Below the pieces are notes generated by a model. It had not been told where the DNA came from and searched no databases. It saw nothing but the letters and a program-made list of their open reading frames with translations. Below, one piece after another: positions 9,073 through 16,659 of a stretch of DNA of 64,000 nt. Where the stretch lies: positions 1 to 64,000 of the forward strand of contig NZ_JAEUAV010000002.1 of assembly GCF_019511605.1 (NCBI RefSeq), in the 5' to 3' direction. The translations under genes and the position numbers were made by a program. Numbering within the stretch: position 1 is the first letter of the stretch; every line of letters starts with the position of its first letter. The stretch is from Paraburkholderia phenoliruptrix (GTDB lineage: Bacteria > Pseudomonadota > Gammaproteobacteria > Burkholderiales > Burkholderiaceae).

Positions 9073-9701
9073 TCAACCTCTTGATTGCCGACGATCACCC
9101 GCTGGTGCGCGGAGGTCTCAAGCAGATCATCGAAACCACGCCCGATATCGTGGTGGCGGGGGAAGCAGCGCAAGGCTCCGAAGTCATCGAGAAACTGCGC
9201 ACCTGTCAGGTGGATCTGCTGTTGCTCGACATGACAATGCCGGGCATTAGCGGCGTGGACCTGATCCGGCGCGTGCGCGCCGAGCGTCCGTCGCTGCCGC
9301 TGCTCGTGCTGAGCATCCATAACGAGGCACAGGTCGTCTCGCGCGCGTTGCGTGCGGGCGCAACGGGTTATGTCACGAAAGACAGCAACCCGGACGTATT
9401 GCTTGCGGCAATTCGCAGGCTGGCGGAAGGCGGCCGTTTCATCGACCCGAAACTGGTTGAAGGAATCGTGTTCGAAACTTATTCGGGCGACGCCCCGCCG
9501 CACGAAATTCTTTCGGACCGCGAGTTCCAGGTGCTGCAAATGCTCGCACTCGGCAAGAGCCTGAATGAAATAGCAGAAGCGTTTGCGCTTAGCGCGAAAA
9601 CCATCAGCACGCACAAGATGCGGCTCATGCAGAAGCTCGGGCTGGCCAATAATGCAGACCTGATCCGCTACGCGATCCGGCACGGTCTGGTGGCCGAATA
9701 G
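9069..9701 (+). CDS. NarL/FixJ-type response regulator
   Basis: This 210-residue protein has a receiver domain (acidic DD at 8-9, phospho-acceptor Asp54 in LLLDMTMPG, Lys in VTKDS). It ends with a LuxR-type helix-turn-helix (LSDREFQVLQMLALGKSLNEIA, then SAKTISTHKMRL). It is the likely output of the two upstream kinases. The start at 9069 shares ATGA with the stop of the upstream kinase. The target promoters are unknown. The short coupled ORFs immediately downstream are possible targets by proximity only. Confidence 0.93.
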   Translation: MINLLIADDHPLVRGGLKQIIETTPDIVVAGEAAQGSEVIEKLRTCQVDLLLLDMTMPGISGVDLIRRVRAERPSLPLLVLSIHNEAQVVSRALRAGATGYVTKDSNPDVLLAAIRRLAEGGRFIDPKLVEGIVFETYSGDAPPHEILSDREFQVLQMLALGKSLNEIAEAFALSAKTISTHKMRLMQKLGLANNADLIRYAIRHGLVAE

Positions 9702-9828
9702 GTAATCGTGACACGTCAGGAAAACCTGAATCGCAAAGCAGGCAATCCTGAACCTACATTCGGCCGCCGCCGATGGAAGCATTGCCACCGCACTCCTACG
9801 ATGCATGATGGGAACCGGCGGAGGACAT

Positions 9829-9978
9829 ATGGCGGCGTCAGAGCAATCATTGCGCGAACTCATCGAGAAGCGGCCTGATGCGACGGGCGCGGCATGGGCG
9901 GCGTGCGCACGGTCGGACATGAGAACAACTACCACGGTCGCCTGGGCCACTAGCTGCGTGACGGAGGCTGAATCATGA
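9829..9978 (+). CDS. Possible 49-residue ORF coupled to the next gene
   Basis: An ATG at 9829 is preceded by GGAGGA (9820-9825) and opens a 49-codon frame beginning MAASEQSLRELIEKRPD and ending in TGA at 9976-9978. The stop overlaps the next ORF's ATG as ATGA, an arrangement typical of translational coupling. The N-terminal half is predicted helical and the second half is Thr/Ala-rich. I recognise no family. It may be a genuine small protein or a leader ORF that controls translation of the following gene. The Shine-Dalgarno spacing is short (about 4 bases). Confidence 0.45.
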   Translation: MAASEQSLRELIEKRPDATGAAWAACARSDMRTTTTVAWATSCVTEAES

Positions 9979-10184
9979 CCCAGCATGAATGGGGTTGGGC
10001 GTCGCCGGAAGTGCTGGCGCTGCGTATGTGGATGAGTGTGTGGTACGACCATGCTGTCGTGTCGGGCTTCATTCGCGCGCCATTCGAACTGAATGACGCC
10101 GACGCGGAACGGCTCGAAGGTTATTTCAGTCTCGGGCTCACGCCCGAGGAAGGCGCTGTCGTATTTTTTTCCAAATCACACTGA
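9975..10184 (+). CDS. Small hypothetical protein, 69 residues
   Basis: This unknown soluble protein is rich in Trp and acidic residues (MTQHEWGW, ALRMWMSVWYDH, ELNDADAERLEGYF). The start overlaps the stop of the preceding 49-codon frame, and GACGGAGG lies about 9 bases upstream of the ATG. It ends at 10184, 75 bases before the nucleoside transporter gene. I see no signal peptide or membrane segment. Confidence 0.5.
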   Translation: MTQHEWGWASPEVLALRMWMSVWYDHAVVSGFIRAPFELNDADAERLEGYFSLGLTPEEGAVVFFSKSH

Positions 10185-10259
10185 TTCGGTCTTCAAAGCG
10201 TTCTCTCTCCCAGCGGTTTGGTTTAGCATCGGTGCCATTTCATATGAAGAACTCGAGAC

Positions 10260-11537
10260 ATGGCACTTATCGCTCGCAACCTGCTCGGCATTGCCGTATT
10301 GCTGCTGATCGCCTTTATCTTTTCCACTAACCGGCGCGCCATTCGCTTACGGACTGTAAGTAGCGCGTTACTCGCGCAAATCTGTATCGGCGCCTTCATT
10401 CTGTTCGTACCGCTTGGCAAGACGATTCTGGCGGCCGCGGCGGCCGGCGTGAACAACGTGCTTGGCTATGGAAATGCCGGCATCGAATTCCTGTTCGGCG
10501 GACTCGTGCAGGCGAAGATGTTCGAGGTATTCGGCAACGGGGGTTTCGTGTTCGCGGTGCGCGTGCTGCCGGCCATTATCTTCGTTACCGCGTTGATATC
10601 CGTGCTGTACTACCTCGGCGTCATGCGCTGGATCGTGATCGTGCTCGGCACGGTCTTCCAGAAACTGCTCGGCGTGTCGAAGCTCGAATCGTTTTCCGCC
10701 GTCACGACCATCTTTCTCGGGCAGAGCGAAATGCCCGCAGTGGTCAAACCGTTTACCCGCGACATGACGGGCGCCGAACTGTTCGCGGTGATGTCGAGCG
10801 GCATGGCCGCGGTGGCGGGCTCCGTGCTGGCAGGTTATGCGGGACTGGGCGTGCGCATCGAATATCTGCTGGCGGCGTCGTTCATGGCGGTGCCCGGTGG
10901 ACTGCTGTTCGCAAAGATCATTCATCCGTCGACGGAAGCAAGCCGCGTGCATCTCGACAATCTCAACTTCGACGAGAAGCGTCCCGCGAACGTGATCGAG
11001 GCCGCGAGTTCGGGCGCCACGGTGGGACTCAAGATCGCGGTGATGGTGGGCGCCATGCTGATCGCGTTCGTCGGGCTCATTGCGTTGCTCAACGGACTGG
11101 TGGGCGGCATAGGCGGGTGGTTCGGCCGCCCGGATCTGTCCATGCAATCTATTCTCGGCGTGGTGTTTGCACCGCTCGCCTGGCTGATCGGCGTGCCGTG
11201 GAGCGAGGCGGCGATTGCCGGCAACTTTCTCGGTCAGAAAATCATTCTCAACGAGTTCGTTGCCTACGCATCGTTGTCGCCCTATCTGAAGGATGCCGCG
11301 AGCGTGAGCGCGGCGGGCCTGCACGCGCTCGATCCGCGCACCCTTGCTATCCTTTCGTTTGCGTTATGCGGCTTTGCGAACTTTGCGTCCATTGCCGTGC
11401 TGACCGGCGGCTTTAGCGCCGTCGCACCGCAACGCCGCGCGGAGGTCGCGCGTTACGGCTTGCGTGTGGTGCTCGCGGCAACGCTCTCCAACCTGATGAG
11501 CGCGACTATCGCGGGCATGTTCATTACGCTCAATTGA
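10260..11537 (+). CDS. nupC: Concentrative nucleoside transporter, NupC/CNT family
   Basis: This 425-residue inner-membrane protein has the CNT fold: an N-terminal helix LLGIAVLLLIAFIFS, a nucleoside-permease gate region containing SAVTTIFLGQSEMPAVVKPF, and a C-terminal core with VPWSEAAIAGNFLGQKIILNEF. CNT proteins import nucleosides with H+ or Na+. The QSE(M)P segment is part of the substrate-binding region known from NupC and vcCNT. It starts an operon with cytidine deaminase (15-base gap) and a nucleoside hydrolase, which supports nucleoside salvage. Its length matches the bacterial family. Confidence 0.93.
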   Translation: MALIARNLLGIAVLLLIAFIFSTNRRAIRLRTVSSALLAQICIGAFILFVPLGKTILAAAAAGVNNVLGYGNAGIEFLFGGLVQAKMFEVFGNGGFVFAVRVLPAIIFVTALISVLYYLGVMRWIVIVLGTVFQKLLGVSKLESFSAVTTIFLGQSEMPAVVKPFTRDMTGAELFAVMSSGMAAVAGSVLAGYAGLGVRIEYLLAASFMAVPGGLLFAKIIHPSTEASRVHLDNLNFDEKRPANVIEAASSGATVGLKIAVMVGAMLIAFVGLIALLNGLVGGIGGWFGRPDLSMQSILGVVFAPLAWLIGVPWSEAAIAGNFLGQKIILNEFVAYASLSPYLKDAASVSAAGLHALDPRTLAILSFALCGFANFASIAVLTGGFSAVAPQRRAEVARYGLRVVLAATLSNLMSATIAGMFITLN

Positions 11538-11552
11538 GTCGAGGACATCTGC

Positions 11553-11942
11553 ATGGACATGGAACAATTGCTGCAGCGCGCCGGCGCTGCACGAGAAAAG
11601 GCCTACGCGCCGTATTCGAAATTCAAGGTGGGCGCCGCTTTGCTCACAAAGGACGGACACGTGTTCGACGGTTGCAACGTCGAAAACGCGTCGTACGGTT
11701 TGTGCAATTGCGCTGAACGTACAGCGTTTTTCAGTGCGATTGCAGCAGGCTACCGGCGCGATCAGTTTGCCGCCCTGGCAGTGGTCGGCGATACCGAAGG
11801 GCCGATTGCGCCATGCGGCGCGTGCCGTCAGGTGATCATCGAACTGGGAGGCCCAGAGCTGCCGATTCGCCTTGGCAATCTGCAAGGCGCGGTGCGCGAC
11901 ACGACCGCGCGCGAACAACTGCCGGACGCCTTCTATCTATGA
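11553..11942 (+). CDS. cdd: Cytidine deaminase
   Basis: This 129-residue enzyme converts cytidine or deoxycytidine to uridine or deoxyuridine. It has the homotetrameric small-type signature: CNVENASYG at 41-49, then C-A-E with zinc ligand Cys53 and catalytic Glu55, and PCGACRQ with zinc ligands Cys88 and Cys91. GAGG lies 8 bases before the ATG at 11553 (a second ATG two codons on is also possible). It sits between the transporter and the hydrolase and overlaps the hydrolase start by ATGA. Confidence 0.95.
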   Translation: MDMEQLLQRAGAAREKAYAPYSKFKVGAALLTKDGHVFDGCNVENASYGLCNCAERTAFFSAIAAGYRRDQFAALAVVGDTEGPIAPCGACRQVIIELGGPELPIRLGNLQGAVRDTTAREQLPDAFYL

Positions 11943-12904
11943 CCACGCACAAGGTGATTTACGACACCGACCCAGGTGTCGACGATGCAATGGCGCTCGT
12001 GTTCCAGGCGCTGCATCCGGATATCGAACTGCTCGGGCTGACCAGCGTGTTCGGCAACGCGACAATCGAAACGACCACGCATAACGCGCGTTTTCTCGCG
12101 GGCCGTTTCGCGCCCGGCGTGCCGGTCGCGCAGGGTGCCGGCGCGCCGCTCAAACGCGCGGCGCCGCAGCCGCTCGCATGGATTCACGGCGACAACGGCC
12201 TCGGCAACATGGTGCTGGACAACTCAGCCGCTGCACCGCTGGATTCGCGGCCCGCGCACCGATTCATTATCGACACCGTGCGCGCGCATCCTGGCGAGGT
12301 CACGTTGCTGGCAGTCGGCCCGCTCACCAATCTCGCCCTCGCGCTCGCCGACGATCCGCACATTGCGCCGCTCGTTAAGCAGGTGGTGATCATGGGCGGC
12401 GCGTTCGGCACCGACGGCGTATCCGGCAACGTTACGCCCGCAGCCGAGGCGAACATTCTGGGCGACCCCGACGCCGCGGACATCGTATTTGGTGCGCGTT
12501 GGCCGGTAACTATCGTCGGGCTGGACGTCACGCAGCGCACGGTGATGAGCCAGGACTATCTTGCGTCGATCCGCGATCGCGGCGGTGCGGCGGGCCGCTT
12601 CGTCTGGGACGTGTCGAGGCACTACGAGGCATTCCACCAGCAAAGCGCGCAGCTAAAGGGCATTTACGTGCACGATTCGTCCGCAGTGGCATATGTGCTG
12701 GCGCCGCATCTGTACACCACGCGCAGCGGTCCTGTGCGTGTGTTGACCGAGGGCATCGCGGTCGGGCAGACCATCCAGAAACCCTCCACCATGCCGGTGC
12801 CCGCGCCCGCCTGGGACGAGCGGCCCGCATGCAAGGTATGTGTCGGCGTAGACGTTCCCGGCATGCTCGCGCTGTACGAGGCAACGCTTTGCGCGAAGCC
12901 GTGA
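11939..12904 (+). CDS. Inosine/uridine-preferring nucleoside hydrolase
   Basis: This 321-residue enzyme hydrolyses the N-glycosidic bond of ribonucleosides to give base and ribose. The N-terminal calcium-binding motif DTDPGVDDA (Asp9, Asp11, Asp15, Asp16) defines the family. VTLLAVGPLTNLALAL and VVIMGGAFG are further family blocks, and an Asp near HDSSAVAY supplies the C-terminal metal ligand. In this operon it would act on imported nucleosides and on uridine made by the deaminase. The preference (pyrimidine, purine or both) cannot be set from sequence alone. The start overlaps the cdd stop as ATGA. Confidence 0.92.
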   Translation: MTTHKVIYDTDPGVDDAMALVFQALHPDIELLGLTSVFGNATIETTTHNARFLAGRFAPGVPVAQGAGAPLKRAAPQPLAWIHGDNGLGNMVLDNSAAAPLDSRPAHRFIIDTVRAHPGEVTLLAVGPLTNLALALADDPHIAPLVKQVVIMGGAFGTDGVSGNVTPAAEANILGDPDAADIVFGARWPVTIVGLDVTQRTVMSQDYLASIRDRGGAAGRFVWDVSRHYEAFHQQSAQLKGIYVHDSSAVAYVLAPHLYTTRSGPVRVLTEGIAVGQTIQKPSTMPVPAPAWDERPACKVCVGVDVPGMLALYEATLCAKP

Positions 12905-12948
12905 CTGCCTGGGCGATGAATTAACGCAGGACGCAGAATGTAGGCACG

Positions 12949-12988
12949 CGCGCCGCGCATCGTCGAGCACGCGTCGTCGCGCGGCGCG
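12949..12988 (+). terminator. GC-rich hairpin after the nucleoside operon
   Basis: CGCGCCGCGC (12949-12958) pairs perfectly with GCGCGGCGCG (12979-12988) across a 20-base loop, 45 bases after the hydrolase stop. No T-run follows, so intrinsic termination is uncertain. Confidence 0.3.
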
Positions 12989-13079
12989 GCAGCACTCAGC
13001 CTGCGTGTCTGACCGATGTAGTGCGCCAATCTTTGCTACATTGCTTCGAGGACCACATTCATTATTCGAGAGGCCAAAG

Positions 13080-14015
13080 ATGCGGATTCTGGTTGTAGGG
13101 GCAGGCGCCGTGGGCGGTTACTTCGGCGGACGGCTTGCAGCGGCGGGACAGGACGTGACTTTTCTGGTGCGCGCTGGCCGGGCGGAAAAGCTTCAGCGCG
13201 ACGGACTGGTGATCCGAAGCCCGCGCGGCGACCTCACGCTGCATGACGTCAAGACGATCCTGGCCGGCGTGAGCGCCGAACCGTTCGACCTCGTGCTGCT
13301 GAGCTGCAAGGCATACAGTCTCGACGACGCAATCGATTCGTTCGCACCGCTCGTCGGCGAATCGACACTGATTCTGCCGATGCTCAACGGCATGCGGCAT
13401 ATCGACGTGCTCACGCAAAAGTTCGGCGAAGCACGCGTACTCGGCGGCCAATGCGTGATAGCCGCAACGCTCAACGCCGACCAGCAGATCGTGCATCTGA
13501 ACGACATGCACGCGGTCACGTTCGGCGAACTGGCGGGCGGCGTTTCCGAACGCGTGCAGGCGATTGCCGACGCAATGGCCGATGCCAATTTCGACGTGGC
13601 CGTCAGCGAAAACATTCTGCTGCGCATGTGGGAAAAGTGGGTGTTCCTTGCCACGCTCGCGGCGAGCACGTGTTTGATGCGCGGCTCCATCGGCGACATT
13701 CTTGCCGCGCCCGACGGCAGGCGCGTGATCGAAACGCTGTTGCGCGAAGCACGCGCGGTGGCGCAGCAGAGCGGCTTCGTCATGGCGCCGGATTTCGATG
13801 TGCGCGCCGCGCAAACGCTGTTTACGCCGTCGCCGCTCACGGCCTCCATGTTGCGCGACGTGGAAAACCACTCGCACACCGAAGCGGATCATATTCTCGG
13901 CGATCTGATTTCGCGCGGCGGCAAGGCGCAAAAGACCGAGCAAGGTTTGTCGCTACTGCGTATCGCCTATAGCCATCTGAAGACGTATGAAGCGAGGCAA
14001 ACGCGTACGTCCTGA
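13080..14015 (+). CDS. 2-dehydropantoate 2-reductase family protein
   Basis: This 311-residue protein is a member of the PanE/ApbA family. These enzymes use NADPH to reduce ketopantoate to pantoate for coenzyme A synthesis, but many paralogues act on other 2-keto acids. It has the N-terminal GxGxxG (VVGAGAVGGYFGG), MLNGM with Asn103, and the catalytic lysine in MWEKW (Lys186). The C-terminal helical domain holds NHSHTEADHILGDL. The ATG at 13080 directly precedes the Rossmann strand. Upstream starts add nothing homologous. Several copies are normal in Burkholderia-type genomes, so I do not assign panE. Confidence 0.88.
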   Translation: MRILVVGAGAVGGYFGGRLAAAGQDVTFLVRAGRAEKLQRDGLVIRSPRGDLTLHDVKTILAGVSAEPFDLVLLSCKAYSLDDAIDSFAPLVGESTLILPMLNGMRHIDVLTQKFGEARVLGGQCVIAATLNADQQIVHLNDMHAVTFGELAGGVSERVQAIADAMADANFDVAVSENILLRMWEKWVFLATLAASTCLMRGSIGDILAAPDGRRVIETLLREARAVAQQSGFVMAPDFDVRAAQTLFTPSPLTASMLRDVENHSHTEADHILGDLISRGGKAQKTEQGLSLLRIAYSHLKTYEARQTRTS

Positions 14016-14064
14016 AGTAACGGGCGACAAGTTCTGAGTCGTCGCTTCGCGACCGGAGGTGAAC

Positions 14065-14364
14065 ATGCCGGCTCCAATCGGATCAGTGCCCGCGCTGAGC
14101 GCCGCGTCGGCCACTATCTTCTCGATCGGTATTGCGTTTCTCGGCTATTGGGGAATGTATGAGCCGACGCACTGGCGCGCAGCGGATGTGGTCGTGTTTA
14201 TCCTTGCCTTGATCGGCTTTGGTTGCCTCGGGCTGGTGCCGTGGGTGGCCACGACGCCAGTCGAGCCGGAAACCAGCGACGCGAAGATACGCGTGGCGCG
14301 GCATCTGTTTCTGGCGGGCGTAGCGGCGATCTGGCTTGCGGTGGCCGTGTCGGTGGTCTTTTGA
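14065..14364 (+). CDS. Small three-helix membrane protein
   Basis: This is an unrecognised 99-residue inner-membrane protein with hydrophobic segments at about 9-31 (SAASATIFSIGIAFLGYW), 42-62 (VVVFILALIGFGCLGLVPW) and 80-98. The ATG at 14065 lies 5 bases after GGAGG. An in-frame GTG two codons earlier overlaps that site and is unlikely. A strong terminator follows immediately. No function can be proposed. Confidence 0.7.
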   Translation: MPAPIGSVPALSAASATIFSIGIAFLGYWGMYEPTHWRAADVVVFILALIGFGCLGLVPWVATTPVEPETSDAKIRVARHLFLAGVAAIWLAVAVSVVF

Positions 14365-14379
14365 GCAGACAGTTGCCGG

Positions 14380-14418
14380 AAAACGCGCGCCTTGCTGCAA
14401 CGGCAAGGCGCGCGTTTT
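14380..14418. terminator. Bidirectional intrinsic terminator
   Basis: AAAACGCGCGCCTTGC (14380-14395) pairs perfectly with its complement at 14403-14418, which ends in TTTT. The A-run on the other side provides a T-run on the minus strand, so the hairpin can end both the small membrane protein gene and the convergent ABC/oxidase operon. Confidence 0.9.
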
Positions 14419-14440
14419 CGTTCAGATCAGAACTGCGCGT

Positions 14441-15487
14441 TCAACGCTCGATCTGCCGGTTCCAGCGCGTATCCCACTGCGCGCGATGCGCGTTGATCGT
14501 GTCCCAGTCGACCACCGTGACTTTGCGCACGAGGTCTTCGAGATTGCCGAGGCTTTGCTGCATGGCCGGCGTCATTTTCGCGAGGCGGTTGGTCGGGATC
14601 TGTTTGCCCGCTTCGGCGGCTTTGGTCTGCGCCGGCGCGGACAACAGGAACTGTGCGAGCTTTTGCGCAAGCTGCGGGTCAGGGTTGTTGTTCACCACGC
14701 ACAGGTCAACCAGCAGCAGCACCGGACCTTCCTTCGGATTGACATAGCCGACCGGAATGCCCTTGTCGGACAGATCGCCGACGGCAGTCGGCGTCAACGG
14801 AAAGAGGCCTGCTTCGCCGGTCTGCACCATTTCCGAAATCTTCGCCGAGTTCGGCACGTATTCGACCACGTTCGGCCCCACGGTGCTCGCCCATTTCGTG
14901 AAGCCAGGCTCGACGTTCTGCTCGCTGCCGCCCATCAAACGGTTGATGGCGAGAAAGCCGTGCAGGCCGAATGTGCTGCTCGACGCGGACTGGAACACCA
15001 CCTTGCCTTTGTACTTGGGATCGGCGAAATCCATCCATGAAGTGGGCGGCGCCCAGCCTTTCTCGGCAAACAGCTTCTTGTTGTACGCAATGCCCGTCAT
15101 GCCGAGCTGCACGCCTGCGCCCATGTCGTCTTTCATGCGCGCGAACGGATAGAGTTCCTTAAGGACCGGCGAGTCGTCGAGCTTCTTGCATACGCCCATG
15201 CTGACCGCGCGCGCCATCACGCCATCGTCAAGAAAGACCACGTGAATCTGCGGATTCGCCTTGTTGGCGAGCAGCTTCGCGAGAATGTCCGACGACGTGC
15301 CCGGCACCACAACTACTTTCACGTTGTTAGCCTTTTCGAACTCCGGCAGCACCTGACTCGTATAGGCCTTCTCCATCGGCCCGCCATTCATGCCGATGTA
15401 GATTGTTTTTGTCTGCGACCAGGCCGGTGCGGCGGCACCGAAGGCACACAATGCGGCCAGTGCCGCGATCGTCCTGAACAGTTTCAT
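14441..15487 (-). CDS. ABC transporter substrate-binding protein (polyamine/opine type)
   Basis: This 348-residue periplasmic protein begins with a clear signal peptide (MKLFRTIAALAALCAFGAAAPAWSQ, given here in part: cleavage is predicted after AWS or AWSQ). The mature part matches the PotD-like group 1 solute-binding proteins (IYIGMNGGPMEKAY, VVVPGTSSDILAKLLANK, VGDLSDKGIPVGYVNP). GGAGATC precedes the ATG at 15487. A longer frame running upstream overlaps the next gene and is spurious. It is the last gene of an operon with matching permeases and ATPase. The substrate is probably a cationic or amino-acid-derived molecule oxidised by the adjacent dehydrogenase. Confidence 0.88.
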   Translation of the reverse strand: MKLFRTIAALAALCAFGAAAPAWSQTKTIYIGMNGGPMEKAYTSQVLPEFEKANNVKVVVVPGTSSDILAKLLANKANPQIHVVFLDDGVMARAVSMGVCKKLDDSPVLKELYPFARMKDDMGAGVQLGMTGIAYNKKLFAEKGWAPPTSWMDFADPKYKGKVVFQSASSSTFGLHGFLAINRLMGGSEQNVEPGFTKWASTVGPNVVEYVPNSAKISEMVQTGEAGLFPLTPTAVGDLSDKGIPVGYVNPKEGPVLLLVDLCVVNNNPDPQLAQKLAQFLLSAPAQTKAAEAGKQIPTNRLAKMTPAMQQSLGNLEDLVRKVTVVDWDTINAHRAQWDTRWNRQIER

Positions 15488-15519
15488 TGTTGATCTCCTG
15501 CTTTGATGAATGTGGGTTT

Positions 15520-16659
15520 TCAGGCGTGGTTCAAAGCGATAGACGAAGCAGCAAGCTGCCCGAAGCGGCCAATCGAAAAAGCGTCGAGAGGCGTGGCCGT
15601 GGCGCCGTCGATAACGAGATCGGCGAGCACTTCGCCGACGCCGGGCGCGAGCAGAAAGCCCCCGCCCGAAAAACCGAATGCATGCAAAAGACGCGGCACC
15701 GCGCGGCTCGAACCGATAATCGGGTTGTTGTCGGGCGTCTCGCCCTCCACGCCGCTCCACGTGCGGATCAGCAATGCCTCGCGCAACTGGGGCAGCAACG
15801 CGCAGGCGTCGCGCATCACGGCGCGCGTGGTTTCCGTCGACGGCCGGCCATATTCGCCGTCGCCACTGCCGCGTCCGCCGCCAATGACACAATTGCCGCG
15901 CGCCACTTGCCGCGCGTAGATGCCGCCGCCGTACACGCCGAGGTTGTGCGTGATGAATAGCGGCAGCGGTTCGGTGACCCACATGTTCGGGTAGATCGGC
16001 TTCATCGGCGCGCGCTCGCCGAAGTAGCCCGCTACGGTGTTGGCCCATGCGCCGGCGCAATTGATGAGCCAGTCCGCGCTAACGTGCGTGTCGCCCGCGC
16101 GCATGTGAAAGCGTCTGCCGTCGTGACGAATGTCGGCCAGTTCGGTCTGCTCGCGCACGTCCGCGCCCGCTGCACGCGCGGCGCGCGCGAATGCCGGCGA
16201 CACCAGCCGCGGATTCGCGTGACCGTCGCTCGCGCACAACGAGCCTCCGATAGCCGCCTTACCGAGCCACGGATAGCGCCGGCGAAACGATTCGCCGCTC
16301 AGCAATTGCGCATGCAGTCCGTAATCGCGCGCCATCTCGGCCCATTGCTCGAGCGCGGCGAGGTCGCTTTCGCTGCGCGCAAGACGCAAATGTCCGGACA
16401 CGGTGAATTCGCCGTCTATGCCGATCAACTCCGGCAAGCGGCTCCAGATGCGCCGCGCGCGCATGGCGAGCGGCATCTGTTCGACCGGGCGGCCCTGGCA
16501 GCGCACGCCGCCGTAATTCACGCCGCTTGCCTGCGCGCCGCAAAAACGCCGCTCGAACAGGCCGACGCGCAAGCCGCGCTTCGCGAGCGCGAGCGCCGCC
16601 GACGAACCGACGAGCCCGCCGCCTGCAATCGCCACGTCGTAGTGCACGGCGTCACTCAT
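15520..16659 (-). CDS. FAD-dependent amine/amino acid oxidoreductase (HcnC/OoxB-like)
   Basis: This 379-residue DAO-family flavoprotein has an N-terminal dinucleotide-binding motif AIAGGGLVGSSAALALAKRG, and a C-terminal segment (SGVEGETPDNNPIIGSS, GFSGGGFLLAPGVGE) that closes the FAD site. In HCN synthase and in octopine/nopaline oxidases, a subunit of this kind oxidises the C-N bond of an amino acid-like substrate and passes electrons to partner subunits. Here both partners are encoded just upstream and overlap (8 bases with the next gene). Sequence does not separate HCN synthesis from opine, sarcosine-like or D-amino acid oxidation. The ABC importer in the same operon favours catabolism of an imported compound. 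Confidence 0.85.
   Translation of the reverse strand: MSDAVHYDVAIAGGGLVGSSAALALAKRGLRVGLFERRFCGAQASGVNYGGVRCQGRPVEQMPLAMRARRIWSRLPELIGIDGEFTVSGHLRLARSESDLAALEQWAEMARDYGLHAQLLSGESFRRRYPWLGKAAIGGSLCASDGHANPRLVSPAFARAARAAGADVREQTELADIRHDGRRFHMRAGDTHVSADWLINCAGAWANTVAGYFGERAPMKPIYPNMWVTEPLPLFITHNLGVYGGGIYARQVARGNCVIGGGRGSGDGEYGRPSTETTRAVMRDACALLPQLREALLIRTWSGVEGETPDNNPIIGSSRAVPRLLHAFGFSGGGFLLAPGVGEVLADLVIDGATATPLDAFSIGRFGQLAASSIALNHA

Noticed and set aside
15488..16060. N-terminal extension of the binding protein frame
   Set aside because: The extension lies entirely within the FAD oxidoreductase gene in another frame. The signal peptide and GGAGATC site fix the start at 15487.
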